Source of the DNA: Streptomyces sp. Tu 3180
Lineage (GTDB): Bacteria; Actinomycetota; Actinomycetes; Streptomycetales; Streptomycetaceae
DNA: 64,000 nucleotides
NCBI RefSeq assembly: GCF_009852415.1
Contig: NZ_WOXS01000002.1
Location: 6,116,001-6,180,000 of the forward strand
Direction: 5' to 3'
How positions within the stretch are numbered: position 1 is the stretch's first letter; every line of letters starts with the position of its first letter. This document shows, in pieces, positions 29,381 to 37,600 of the stretch. The position numbers and the translations under genes are program-made. The notes beneath the pieces are model-generated. The model was given only the letters and a program-made list of their open reading frames with translations, was not told the origin of the DNA and did not search any database.

Positions 29381-30969
29381 CGGGGGACCACCAGACGCTG
29401 GCCCTGCTGCTCTTCAGTGCGTTCGTCGCGGTCACGCTGGGCATCACGACGTGGGTGAGCCGCCACCGGCAGGGTTCGGCGGAGGAGTTCTACGCCGGCG
29501 GCCGGCTCTTCTCGCCCGCGGAGAACGGTTTCGCCCTCGCGGGCGACTACATGTCGGCCGCCTCCTTCCTCGGCATCTCCGGGCTCATCGCGCTCGTCGG
29601 CTACGACGGGATGCTCTACTCGGTGGGCTTCCTGGTGGCCTGGCTGGTGGTCCTGTTCCTGGTCGCCGAGCTGGTGCGCAACTGCGGGCGGTTCACGCTC
29701 GCCGACGTGGTCGCGGCGCGCATGCGGGAGCGCCCGGTGCGCGTCGCGGCGGGGACCTCGTCGGTCACGGTCTCCGTCCTGTACCTGGTGGCGCAGATGG
29801 TGGGCGCGGGCAGCCTCGTCGCGCTGCTGCTCGGAGAGACCGGCGAGGCGGCCCGGGCCTGGACCGTCGTCGGGGTCGGTGCCCTCATGGTCGTCTACGT
29901 CTCGCTGGGAGGCATGCGGGCCACCACGTGGATCCAGATCGTCAAGACGGTCCTGCTGCTCGGCGGCACCGTCACGCTGACCGTCCTGGTCCTGCTGCGG
30001 TTCCACGGCGACTTCAACCGGCTGCTGCTCACGGCGGCCGAGCGCAGCGGTCACGGAGAGGCGTTCCTGGCGCCCGGGCTCGCCTACGGCGGGGACTGGA
30101 CCGCGCGGTTCGACTTCATCAGCCTGGGACTCGCACTGGTCCTCGGCACGGCCGGGCTGCCGCACATCCTGTCCCGCTTCTACACCGTCCCCACGGCGCG
30201 GGCAGCACGGCGCTCGGTCGTCTGGTCGATCGGGCTCATCGGCGGGTTCTACCTGATGACGATCGTGCTCGGATTCGGCGCCGCCGCCGTCGTCGGGCCG
30301 GATGCCGTGCGCGCCTCGAACGCGTCCGGGAACACGGCGGTGCCCCTGCTGGCGCTCGACCTGGGCGGCGGGGCCGGTTCCACGGGCGGAACGGTTCTGT
30401 TCGCGATCGTCGCCGCGGTCGCCTTCGCCACCATCCTCGCCGTGGTCGCCGGGATCACGCTCGCCTCCTCGGCGTCCGTCGCCCACGACCTGTACGCCTC
30501 CCTGCGGCGCCGGCGCGGCACACCGCGCAGCGAGGTGGCCGTGGCCCGCCTCGCCGCCGTCGGCATCGGCGTGGTCGCGATCGCCCTCGGCCTGCTGGCC
30601 CGCGACCTCAACGTCGCGTTCCTCGTGGGCCTCGCCTTCGCCGTCGCCGCGTCGGCCAACCTGCCCGTGCTGCTCTACTCCCTGTTCTGGCGCCGCTTCA
30701 CCACACGCGGTGCCGTGTGGGCCGTCTACGGGGGGCTGATCCCCGCCGTGGTGCTGGTGCTGCTGTCCCCCGTGGTGTCCGGCAGCCCCGAGGCCCTCCT
30801 CCCCGGCGTGGACTTCCGGCTCTTCCCGCTGCAGAACCCGGGGCTGGTCTCCATCCCGCTGGGCTTCCTCGCGGGCTGGATCGGCACGGTCACCTCGGCC
30901 GAGGCCCCCGACGAGGCCAGGCACGCGGAGACCGAGGTCCGTTCGCTGACCGGCGCGGGAGCCGCGTAG
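29377..30969 (+). CDS. Sodium:solute symporter, ActP-like (acetate/monocarboxylate uptake)
   Basis: A 530-residue SSS-family transporter with about 13 transmembrane helices. FYAGGRLFSPAENGFALAGDYMSAASFLGISG is split across the first helices and matches the ActP signature region. RFYTVPTARAARRSV and SASVAHDLYASL are further family landmarks. With its coupled DUF485 partner it probably imports acetate, propionate or pyruvate. It is convergent with the CitB-like response regulator, whose two-component system is a plausible controller of carboxylate use, though no shared operator was identified. Confidence 0.92.
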   Translation: MTGDHQTLALLLFSAFVAVTLGITTWVSRHRQGSAEEFYAGGRLFSPAENGFALAGDYMSAASFLGISGLIALVGYDGMLYSVGFLVAWLVVLFLVAELVRNCGRFTLADVVAARMRERPVRVAAGTSSVTVSVLYLVAQMVGAGSLVALLLGETGEAARAWTVVGVGALMVVYVSLGGMRATTWIQIVKTVLLLGGTVTLTVLVLLRFHGDFNRLLLTAAERSGHGEAFLAPGLAYGGDWTARFDFISLGLALVLGTAGLPHILSRFYTVPTARAARRSVVWSIGLIGGFYLMTIVLGFGAAAVVGPDAVRASNASGNTAVPLLALDLGGGAGSTGGTVLFAIVAAVAFATILAVVAGITLASSASVAHDLYASLRRRRGTPRSEVAVARLAAVGIGVVAIALGLLARDLNVAFLVGLAFAVAASANLPVLLYSLFWRRFTTRGAVWAVYGGLIPAVVLVLLSPVVSGSPEALLPGVDFRLFPLQNPGLVSIPLGFLAGWIGTVTSAEAPDEARHAETEVRSLTGAGAA

Positions 30970-31005
30970 GACACCGGCGGAGACGGACGGCGCCGCCATC
31001 CGTAC

Positions 31006-31028
31006 GGAGGGAGGGCACGGTTCCCTCC
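31006..31028. terminator. Weak hairpin between convergent genes
   Basis: 7-bp stem GGAGGGA / TCCCTCC with a 9-nt loop, in the 80-nt gap between the symporter and response-regulator stop codons. Confidence 0.45.
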
Positions 31029-31049
31029 CCCGCCCCCAGGGCCGTGTCC

Positions 31050-31730
31050 TCAGGCGCGGGTCGCCCACACGTAACGGTGTTCCGGGCGGCCCGCGTCGCC
31101 GTACTTGAGGGTCAGCGTGGCCCGTCCCGTGCGCTCCAGGAGTTTCAGGTAGCGCTGGGCGGTCTGACGGCTCACCCCGGTGCGTTCGGCGATCTCCTGG
31201 GCCGACAGCGGGCCGTCGGCGTTCATCAGGGACTGCCGCACCAGCTCCGCGGTGGTGGGCGAGTGCCCCTTGGGCAGCTGGGGCTCGGCCGGCGCCGACA
31301 GGGCGCCGAAGATGCGGTCCACCTCCGTCTGCTCCGCCTCGCCGCCGCCGTCGAGGGTGCGGCGCAGGTGCGCGTACGCCTCCAGCTTGGCGCGCAGGCC
31401 GGCGAAGGCGAACGGCTTGACCAGGTACTGCAGGGCACCGTGGCGCATCGCCGCCTGCACGGTGGACACGTCGCGCGCGGCCGTCACCATGATCACGTCG
31501 GTCTGGTGGCCGCGCCGGCGCACCTCCCGGACGACCTCGAGCCCGGTCCCGTCGGGCAGGTAGTGGTCCATGAGGACGAGATCCGGCCGGGGCTGCGTCT
31601 CCAGACGGGAGAGCGCCTCGGCCGCGCTGTGCGCCTGACCGGCGACGTGGAAGCCGGGCACCTTCTCGACGTAGGCGGCGTTGACCCGCGCGACCCGGAC
31701 GTCGTCGTCCACGACCAGGACCTCGATCAT
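31050..31730 (-). CDS. Response regulator, CitB/DcuR type
   Basis: A 226-residue two-component regulator. The receiver domain (1-~120) has the acidic pocket VVDDD (7-10), the phosphorylated Asp55 in LVLMDHYLPDGTG, and the Lys of YLVKPF near 107. The C-terminal HTH (~165-215, LSAQEIAERTGVSRQTAQRYL) is the CitB/DcuR kind rather than OmpR or NarL. Its ATG overlaps the stop of the sensor kinase gene (ATGA, 31727-31730), and GGAGG lies just upstream. CitB/DcuR regulators activate citrate or C4-dicarboxylate uptake and use. Confidence 0.94.
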   Translation of the reverse strand: MIEVLVVDDDVRVARVNAAYVEKVPGFHVAGQAHSAAEALSRLETQPRPDLVLMDHYLPDGTGLEVVREVRRRGHQTDVIMVTAARDVSTVQAAMRHGALQYLVKPFAFAGLRAKLEAYAHLRRTLDGGGEAEQTEVDRIFGALSAPAEPQLPKGHSPTTAELVRQSLMNADGPLSAQEIAERTGVSRQTAQRYLKLLERTGRATLTLKYGDAGRPEHRYVWATRA

Positions 31731-33400
31731 CGTGCCTCCTCCGTGGCGGTCAGCGGGGCGCGGGCCCCGGTGAGAGCGGGCTGCGCGCCTTCCTCGGTCA
31801 GGGCCTCGGGCAGGACGACGGTGAACTCCGCGCCTCCGCCGTGCGCCTCCGCCACGGTCGCGCTGCCCCCCTGCCGCTCCGCGAACCTGCGCACCAGGGG
31901 CAGCCCGATGCCCCGTTCGCGGTGCGCCGGGGGCTCCTTGGTCGACCAGCCCTCGGTGAAGATCAACTCGCGGTGCTCCCGCGGGATCCCGGGCCCGGTG
32001 TCCCGCACCACCAGCACCGCCGTGCGTCCCTCCGCGCGCAGCTCGACCTCCACGCGCGCCCGCGGTGCGCCCGCGACGGCGTCGAGGGCGTTGTCCACCA
32101 GGTTGCCGACGACGGTGACGAGCCCCCGGGGGTCGACCAGCCGGTCCGGCAGCCGCGTCCGGTCCGAGACCCGCAGCGCGACCGAGCGCTCGGCCGCGAC
32201 CGTCGCCTTGCCCACCAGCAGGGCGGCCAGCAGGGGGTCCCGGATCTTCTCGGTGACCTGCTCCGCCGTGGCCCGGTGCTCGCCGACGACCTCGCCGACG
32301 AACTCCACGGCGTCGTCGTACATCTCCAGTTCGAGCAGCCCCAGCAGCGTGTGCATGCGGTTGGCGTGCTCGTGGTCCTGGGCGCGCAGCGCGTCGATCA
32401 GGCCGCGGGTGGAGTCCAGTTCCCGGCCCAGCCGGTCCAGTTCGGTGCGGTCGCGCAGGGTCGCGACGGCGCCGCCGTCGTCGGTCGGCATGCGGTTGGC
32501 GACCAGGACGCGCTGCCCCCGGACGGTGAGCAGGTCGGTGCCGGTCACCCGCCCGGCCAGCACATCGGCCGTGCGTCCCTCGCCGAGCGCCTGGTCGGGA
32601 GAGCGGCCCACGGCCTCCTCGCCGATCCCCAGCAGGCGCTGCGCCTCGTCGTTCAGCAGGCGGATGCGGCCGCCGCGGTCGAGGGCGACGACACCCTCCC
32701 GGATGCCGTGCAGCATGGCCTCGCGCTCCGCGAGCAGCGCCGAGATGTCCGAGAAGGCCAGGTCGCGGGTCTGCCGCTGCACCCGCCGGGAGATGAGCCA
32801 GGCCGCGAGCGCGCCGACGGCCAGGGCGCCGCCCGCGTAGGCGAAGAGCCCCGGGATGGCGTGGATCAGCCGGGCCCGGACGCTGTCGTAGGCGATGCCG
32901 ACCGACACCGCCCCGACGATCTCGCCGTCGTCGTCGCGCAGCGGGACCTTGCCGCGTGCGGAGCGGCCCAGGGTGCCGTCGTCGATCTCCATGACGTCGT
33001 GCCCGGCCAGGGCCTCGCTCGGGTCGGTGGAGACCGGGCCGCCGATCCGCCGCGGGTCGGTGTGCGACCAGCGCACCCCCCGCCGGTCCAGCACCACGAC
33101 GTACTCGGCCCCGGTGGCCTCCCGGATCCGTTCCGCCTCCCGCTGCACCGGTCCGTCCGGCGACGGTGCCGTGCTCCACAGGTCGTGGACGATCTGCGGC
33201 TGCTGGGCGGTGGTCTGCGCGATCGCGAGGGCCCGCCGCATCGCCTGGTCGTCCAGCTGGTCGCCGAGCGGCGCCAGGAACAACCCGGTGGCGAGCACCG
33301 CGACTCCCGCGGCGATCGCCAGCTGCATCAGCAGGACCTGGGAGAACACCCGCCGCGGCAGGCCGAGGCGCAGGCGGCGTGCGGGAGGAGTGGGGCTCAT
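31727..33400 (-). CDS. Sensor histidine kinase, CitA/DcuS type
   Basis: A 557-residue membrane sensor. TM1 (~20-45) and TM2 (~190-210) flank an extracytoplasmic Cache/PASp-like domain containing EYVVVLDRRGVRWSHTDPRRIG, the ligand-binding pattern of CitA/DcuS. A cytoplasmic PAS (~225-330) follows. The SpoOB-type H-box is ALRAQDHEHANRMHTLLGLLE, and the ATPase has NLVDNALDAV, DTGPGIP and GIGLPLVRR. The expected ligand is citrate or a C4-dicarboxylate. Neighbouring symporter and citrate synthase genes fit that role. ATG 33400 lacks a ribosome-binding site but has TACCGT 7 nt upstream. Confidence 0.94.
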   Translation of the reverse strand: MSPTPPARRLRLGLPRRVFSQVLLMQLAIAAGVAVLATGLFLAPLGDQLDDQAMRRALAIAQTTAQQPQIVHDLWSTAPSPDGPVQREAERIREATGAEYVVVLDRRGVRWSHTDPRRIGGPVSTDPSEALAGHDVMEIDDGTLGRSARGKVPLRDDDGEIVGAVSVGIAYDSVRARLIHAIPGLFAYAGGALAVGALAAWLISRRVQRQTRDLAFSDISALLAEREAMLHGIREGVVALDRGGRIRLLNDEAQRLLGIGEEAVGRSPDQALGEGRTADVLAGRVTGTDLLTVRGQRVLVANRMPTDDGGAVATLRDRTELDRLGRELDSTRGLIDALRAQDHEHANRMHTLLGLLELEMYDDAVEFVGEVVGEHRATAEQVTEKIRDPLLAALLVGKATVAAERSVALRVSDRTRLPDRLVDPRGLVTVVGNLVDNALDAVAGAPRARVEVELRAEGRTAVLVVRDTGPGIPREHRELIFTEGWSTKEPPAHRERGIGLPLVRRFAERQGGSATVAEAHGGGAEFTVVLPEALTEEGAQPALTGARAPLTATEEAR

Positions 33401-33401
33401 A

Positions 33402-33419
33402 CCCACGACGGTACGTGGG
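33402..33419 (-). promoter_or_regulatory. -10 hexamer enclosed in an inverted repeat upstream of the sensor kinase gene
   Basis: On the minus strand, CCCACG-TACCGT-CGTGGG places a TANNNT hexamer exactly between 6-bp dyad arms, 7 nt before the ATG. This fits a leaderless promoter with an overlapping operator. Confidence 0.45.
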
Positions 33420-33471
33420 CGGGCGCGGGACGCCGCAGGGGTGTGGCGTGGATCTCGTGCGCGCAGGACGG

Positions 33472-34410
33472 TCAGCCCACCAGCGCCGCCACGGTCACCT
33501 CGCGGACCGCCAGCACGTCCATCCGCGCGGGCGAGCCCAGCACCGACCCGCAGCTCTCCGGGCGGGGCGGAAGGGACGCGCCCCGGGCGACCTCGACCAG
33601 CCACCGGCGCCCGTCCGCGTGGGCGACGGTCACCTCCCAGTGCCCGGCCGCGCCGTCCGTCCGCACGACGTCCAGGACCTGCGCGGCGTGCTCGCCGATC
33701 GCACCGCGCACGGCCAGCTCGGCCGCCTGGCCGGGGCGCTCCCAGGCGGAGTTCCCGCGGCACCCCTCGACCACGATCCGGCCCTCCCGCGCGCCGTGCA
33801 GCACCTCCTTGACGGCATGTGCCCCGGTCCTGCCGTACGCGTAGCCGTGGGGCAGGACGAGCACCGTGGGGGAGAAGCGGTGACCGCCCAGATGGGTGAC
33901 CTCCCAGACGCCCTCGACCCCGGAGGCGGCGAGTTCGGCCGCCAGGGGCCGCCCGAGGAGGGCGCAGCAGCGGTCGCGCTTGCCGTTGGTGCAGACGAGG
34001 GCGAGGGGGTCGCCCTCGTGGGGCCGTCCGCCGAGCGCCGTGCCGAAGGTGGCGGGCTCGCCCCTGCCGAGTGCGGCGAAGTCGAGGTCGAGCAGCCGTT
34101 CGGGGTCGGTGATCGTGGCGGTGTACAGCCATACGCGTCCCGGAACGGTGTGCCCCACGTACACCCGGCGCGTGGCGGGCACGCGGCAGTCCGCGTGGCG
34201 CCCCGGGCGGCGTATGAGCGCGATGCGCACCCCGGTGCCCTTCGCGGCCGCCTCCAGGGCGCGGCCCAGCGCGGGATCGAGGTGGCTCGACGTGAGCGCC
34301 TTGGCACCCCACGGGCCGGGCTGCTCCAGCAGCAGCCAGGTCCTCGCGGTGGCCGCGGTTCCCGCGACCGGCTCGTCGAGCTCGCGGGAGACGGTTGAGC
34401 ACGTACTCAC
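33472..34410 (-). CDS. Sucrase/ferredoxin-like (Apd1-type) iron-sulfur protein
   Basis: A 312-residue thioredoxin-fold ferredoxin-like protein. CTNGKRDRCC (~141-150) and the HLGGH motif (HxGGH, ~171-175) match the Cys/His ligand set of yeast Apd1, whose [2Fe-2S] cluster is Cys- and His-coordinated. PHGYAYGR follows. Despite the family name it is not a sucrase; a redox or ferric-siderophore-reductase role is more plausible. The GTG start at 34410 is directly abutted by a 19-bp iron box with TAGGCT positioned as a -10, so expression should be iron-repressed and leaderless. Confidence 0.88.
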   Translation of the reverse strand: MSTCSTVSRELDEPVAGTAATARTWLLLEQPGPWGAKALTSSHLDPALGRALEAAAKGTGVRIALIRRPGRHADCRVPATRRVYVGHTVPGRVWLYTATITDPERLLDLDFAALGRGEPATFGTALGGRPHEGDPLALVCTNGKRDRCCALLGRPLAAELAASGVEGVWEVTHLGGHRFSPTVLVLPHGYAYGRTGAHAVKEVLHGAREGRIVVEGCRGNSAWERPGQAAELAVRGAIGEHAAQVLDVVRTDGAAGHWEVTVAHADGRRWLVEVARGASLPPRPESCGSVLGSPARMDVLAVREVTVAALVG

Positions 34411-34429
34411 GGAGGTAAGCCTAACCTGA
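34411..34429 (-). promoter_or_regulatory. Iron box (DmdR/DtxR/IdeR-type operator)
   Basis: The minus strand reads TCAGGTTAGGCTTACCTCC, matching 15 of 19 positions of the Streptomyces iron-box consensus TTAGGTTAGGCTCACCTAA. It contains TAGGCT 7 nt before the GTG of the Apd1-like gene, so repressor binding would block the promoter. Confidence 0.85.
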
Positions 34430-34434
34430 CTTCC

Positions 34435-35724
34435 TCACAAGTGACTTCTCATCCCCCTCGTGTCGTGCTCGGGCAGCGGCCGGGGCGGCTTCGGGCCCGC
34501 GTACAGCCCGCTGGGGCGCATGCGCAGGGGGCGCTCGCCGTACTCCTCGAGGGCGTGCGCGATCCATCCCGCCGTACGGGCGACGGCGAAGATCGTCTCT
34601 CCCGCGGTGGCCGGCATGGCGCACGAGGCGGTCAGAACGGCCAGGGCCAGGTCGACGTTGGCGTGCAGGGGGGTGTGGCGGGCGGTGGTGGCCACGACGT
34701 CGCGGGCCGCGGCGAGGGCGGGCGCGGCGTGCGGGATCTCCTCCAGGAGGGAGAACAGGGCACGCGCGCGGGGGTCCTCACCGGCGTAGAGACGGTGGCC
34801 GAGCCCCGGGACGCGGCGGCCGGCCCGCAACTCGTCGGCGATCACCGGCGCCGCGCCGCCCCGGTCGAGCACCTCGAGCAGCAGCTTGTGCGCGAGCCCG
34901 CTGGCCGCGCCGTGCAGCGGCCCCTCGAGCACCCCGAGCCCCGCGGAGACGGCCGCGTAGGCGTGCGCGCGGGCCGACGCGGCGACCCGGACGGCGAGCG
35001 TGGAGGCCGCCAGGTCGTGGTCCACGAGGAGGGCGAGGGCGGTGTCCAGGACGCGCAGCTGCGCCTCGTCGGCCCGCCGGCCGGTCAGCCGCGCCCAGAG
35101 GCGGTGGGCCAGCGGCCCGGTGTCGCGGTGGTCGGGCCGCACCGGCGGGAGGGCGGCGACGAGGGTCGGGATGAGCGTGCGGGCCGTGCCGAGCACGGCG
35201 TCCTCGGACAGGTCGAAGCGCAGCGGGTCGGCGGTCGCGGCGGCGATCGCGGCGACCCGCAGGCGGTCGGTGGGCGTGGCGTGTGCGGGCAGTGCCCGAA
35301 CGGCGCGACGCGCCACGGCGACCGTGGCCTCGGGCGCGGTGAAGGAGGCCCCGGGGCGGAGCCGGCCCGTCCACAGCCACTCGGCGACCTCCTCGTAGGT
35401 GTGCCGGGCGGCGAGTTCGACGGCGTCGACGCCCCGGAAGTAGTACCGGTCGGTGTCGATCAGGGTGAGACGGGTCCGCACGGACAGCTCGCCGCCGGAG
35501 CCGCCCGGGCCGCCGACGCTCTCCCGCCTGTTGCGCCGGGCGAGCGCCTCCACCTCCGCGGGGTCGAAGGTGCTGCCCCGCCCGCCCGCCGCCCGCCGGC
35601 TGCTGAGCTGGCCGCGGCTCACGTAGGCGTACACGGTCTCCGGCTTCACGCCGAGCAGCTCGGCGGCCTCCTTGGTGCTCAGGCGCCGGTCCGCGTCGGC
35701 GGGGGAGGGGTCTTGATCGCGCAT
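34435..35724 (-). CDS. Citrate synthase family protein with N-terminal helix-turn-helix
   Basis: A 429-residue protein. Residues 14-70 form a MerR/excisionase-type HTH (LSTKEAAELLGVKPETVYAYVSRGQLSS). Residues ~80-420 are a citrate synthase fold with GPLHGAASG and GLGHRLYAGEDPRARAL, the two catalytic His motifs. The last motif region (EEYGERPLRMRPSGLYAGP) ends the domain. The domain architecture suggests DNA binding coupled to oxaloacetate, acyl-CoA or citrate sensing, or a bifunctional enzyme. It is divergent from a second citrate synthase across an operator-like AT-rich gap, and its stop is only 6 nt from the iron box. Confidence 0.93.
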   Translation of the reverse strand: MRDQDPSPADADRRLSTKEAAELLGVKPETVYAYVSRGQLSSRRAAGGRGSTFDPAEVEALARRNRRESVGGPGGSGGELSVRTRLTLIDTDRYYFRGVDAVELAARHTYEEVAEWLWTGRLRPGASFTAPEATVAVARRAVRALPAHATPTDRLRVAAIAAATADPLRFDLSEDAVLGTARTLIPTLVAALPPVRPDHRDTGPLAHRLWARLTGRRADEAQLRVLDTALALLVDHDLAASTLAVRVAASARAHAYAAVSAGLGVLEGPLHGAASGLAHKLLLEVLDRGGAAPVIADELRAGRRVPGLGHRLYAGEDPRARALFSLLEEIPHAAPALAAARDVVATTARHTPLHANVDLALAVLTASCAMPATAGETIFAVARTAGWIAHALEEYGERPLRMRPSGLYAGPKPPRPLPEHDTRGMRSHL

Positions 35725-35756
35725 GGGGTCACGGTATCCGTCCTGTCTCGACCGAA

Positions 35757-35800
35757 CTCAATGTTGATTCAATCAATATTGACATCAATTAATCAAGAGT
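35757..35800. promoter_or_regulatory. AT-rich palindromic operator between divergent citrate synthase genes
   Basis: Perfect dyad TTGATT-C-AATCAA (35764-35776) is followed by further TCAAT/ATTGA half-sites (TTGAC at 35779, TCAATTAATCAA at 35785-35796). TTGACA at 35779-35784 could be the -35 of the rightward gene. The cluster is strikingly AT-rich for the genome. The HTH-citrate synthase is the obvious candidate binder. Confidence 0.7.
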
Positions 35801-35834
35801 GGACAGTCGAATCAAGTTTTCGAGGAGGTAGCTC

Positions 35835-36992
35835 ATGTCCGTCCATGAGGCTGTGGCCCCGCGCGTGGAAGTGCCCCGGGGGCTGGCGGGTGTCGTCGTC
35901 ACCGACACCCGGATCGGCGACGTCCGCGGCGCCGAGGGCTTCTACCACTACCGGCAGTACTCGGCCGTCGACCTCGCGGAGTCCCGCGGCTTCGAGGACG
36001 TCTGGCACCTGCTGATGTACGGCGACCTGCCCGACGCGGAGCGCGGCGCGGCCTTCGCCGCCGAGACCGCAGCCCTCAGGGCGCTGCCCGGGCAGGTGCG
36101 GGCGGCGCTGCCCGCCATCGCGGCGGCGGGCGGGCGCTCGGGCCCGCTCGCCGGGATGCGGACGGCGCTGTCCCTGCTCGGCGCGGCGAAGGGGTTCCGG
36201 CCGGTGTACGACATCGACGCCGGCCGGCGACGGCGGGACGCGGTCGAGGCGACCGCCGCGGTGCCGACGCTGCTCACCGCGCTGTACCGGCTGGGAGCGG
36301 GGCTGGAGCCGGTGGAGCCGCGTGAGGATCTGTCGTACGCGGCCAACTACCTCTACATGCTGACGGGTTCGGAACCGGACGCGGGCCGGGTCCGGGCGAT
36401 CGAGCAGTACCTGATCTCCACCGTCGACCACGGTTTCAACGCGTCGACCTTCACGGCCCGGGTCATCGCCTCGACGGGTGCGGACGTGGCGGCCTGCCTG
36501 GCCGGGGCGGTGGCGGCGCTGTCGGGGCCGTTGCACGGAGGTGCGCCGAGCCGGGCACTGGACACGCTGGACGCGATCGGGACGCCGGAGCGCATCGACG
36601 CCTGGGTCCGTGAGCACGTCCTCGCGGGTGAGCGGATGATGGGCTTCGGGCACGCGGTCTACCGCACGGAGGATCCCCGCTCGCGGATGCTGCGCGAGGT
36701 GGCGCAGCGGTTCGGCGGCCCCCGGGTCGACTTCGCCGTGGAGGTCGAACGGCGGGTGGAGGCGATCCTGGCGGAGCTGAAGCCGGGGCGGGAGCTGCAC
36801 ACCAACGTGGAGTTCTACGCGGGCGTCGTCATGGAACTCTGCGGTCTGCCGCGCGAGATGTTCACCCCCACGTTCGCGGCGGCGCGGGTGGTGGGGTGGA
36901 GCGCCAACATCCTGGAGCAGGCGGAGGACTCCAAGATCATCAGACCGGCGGCCCGTTATGTGGGGGAGTCCCCTCGCCCGTTGCCCCGGTGA
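35835..36992 (+). CDS. Citrate synthase / 2-methylcitrate synthase
   Basis: A 385-residue short-form (type I-like) citrate synthase condensing oxaloacetate with acetyl- or propionyl-CoA. Motifs: GPLHGGAPSRAL and MGFGHAVYRTEDPRSR (both catalytic His), ELHTNVEFYAGVVMELCGLP, and EQAEDSKIIRPAARYVG at the end. AGGAGG lies 8 nt before ATG 35835. It is divergent from the HTH-containing paralogue and probably regulated by it through the shared operator region. It is not flanked by prp methylcitrate-cycle genes, so acetyl-CoA use is as likely as propionyl-CoA. Confidence 0.95.
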   Translation: MSVHEAVAPRVEVPRGLAGVVVTDTRIGDVRGAEGFYHYRQYSAVDLAESRGFEDVWHLLMYGDLPDAERGAAFAAETAALRALPGQVRAALPAIAAAGGRSGPLAGMRTALSLLGAAKGFRPVYDIDAGRRRRDAVEATAAVPTLLTALYRLGAGLEPVEPREDLSYAANYLYMLTGSEPDAGRVRAIEQYLISTVDHGFNASTFTARVIASTGADVAACLAGAVAALSGPLHGGAPSRALDTLDAIGTPERIDAWVREHVLAGERMMGFGHAVYRTEDPRSRMLREVAQRFGGPRVDFAVEVERRVEAILAELKPGRELHTNVEFYAGVVMELCGLPREMFTPTFAAARVVGWSANILEQAEDSKIIRPAARYVGESPRPLPR

Positions 36993-37112
36993 CACCGGCC
37001 GGTGCCGCCGTGACGTGCCCACCGGCGGACCCGCGGCCGCCGGGCGGGCGCCCCGCGTCCACCGGGCCCTGTGCGCGGCGCAACGGCGACGGGCCCCGGG
37101 TGGAGGGGAGGT

Positions 37113-37349
37113 TCACGCCTCGGGGATGTCCGCCTTGGCGCGCAGCAGGGTCTCCCGGCTGATGACGACGATGCGCTCGTCATCGGCGCGTGCGGCATCC
37201 GGGGGGAGTTCGCCGTCGAGGACGGCGGTGGCCTCGGTGCCGATGACGGCGAAGTTTCCGTCGCTCAGCTCGAAGATGTCGGGGCACGTCTGCCCGGTGG
37301 CGCTGCCGCGCTCCCGGGGTGAGGCACCGACTCGGCGCACGATCTTCAA
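37113..37349 (-). CDS. Small conserved Streptomyces protein
   Basis: A 78-residue protein starting from TTG 37349 with AGGAAC upstream (MKIVRRVGASPRERGS). Homologues I recall share the core CPDIFELSDGNFAVIGT and the ending ERIVVISRETLLRAKADIPEA, and occur next to short HTH or DUF6082-type genes. No enzymatic motif; fold probably a small beta barrel. It lies about 250 nt from the DUF6082-like gene on the same strand and may be its partner. Function unknown. Confidence 0.7.
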   Translation of the reverse strand: MKIVRRVGASPRERGSATGQTCPDIFELSDGNFAVIGTEATAVLDGELPPDAARADDERIVVISRETLLRAKADIPEA

Positions 37350-37600
37350 GTCCGTTCCTAGGTGGATCGAGGGACGGGCCGGGGCGTGCGCCGGACGCCG
37401 TGCCGGCTGATGGCCTCGACTCGCGTCCAGTGAAGCTCATGAGTGGGCCCACTGATGCTCATGAAGGGCCGCCGACCGCTGTAAGGAGGATGGCCCCACG
37501 CAGTACACAGTCACCGCCCGCGCGAGGATGTTTCTCCCGGGACGGCTGGGGGAAGGCTACATCGCCCGGGAGCCCGGCGTCGTCGGCTGCGCGGCAGTGA

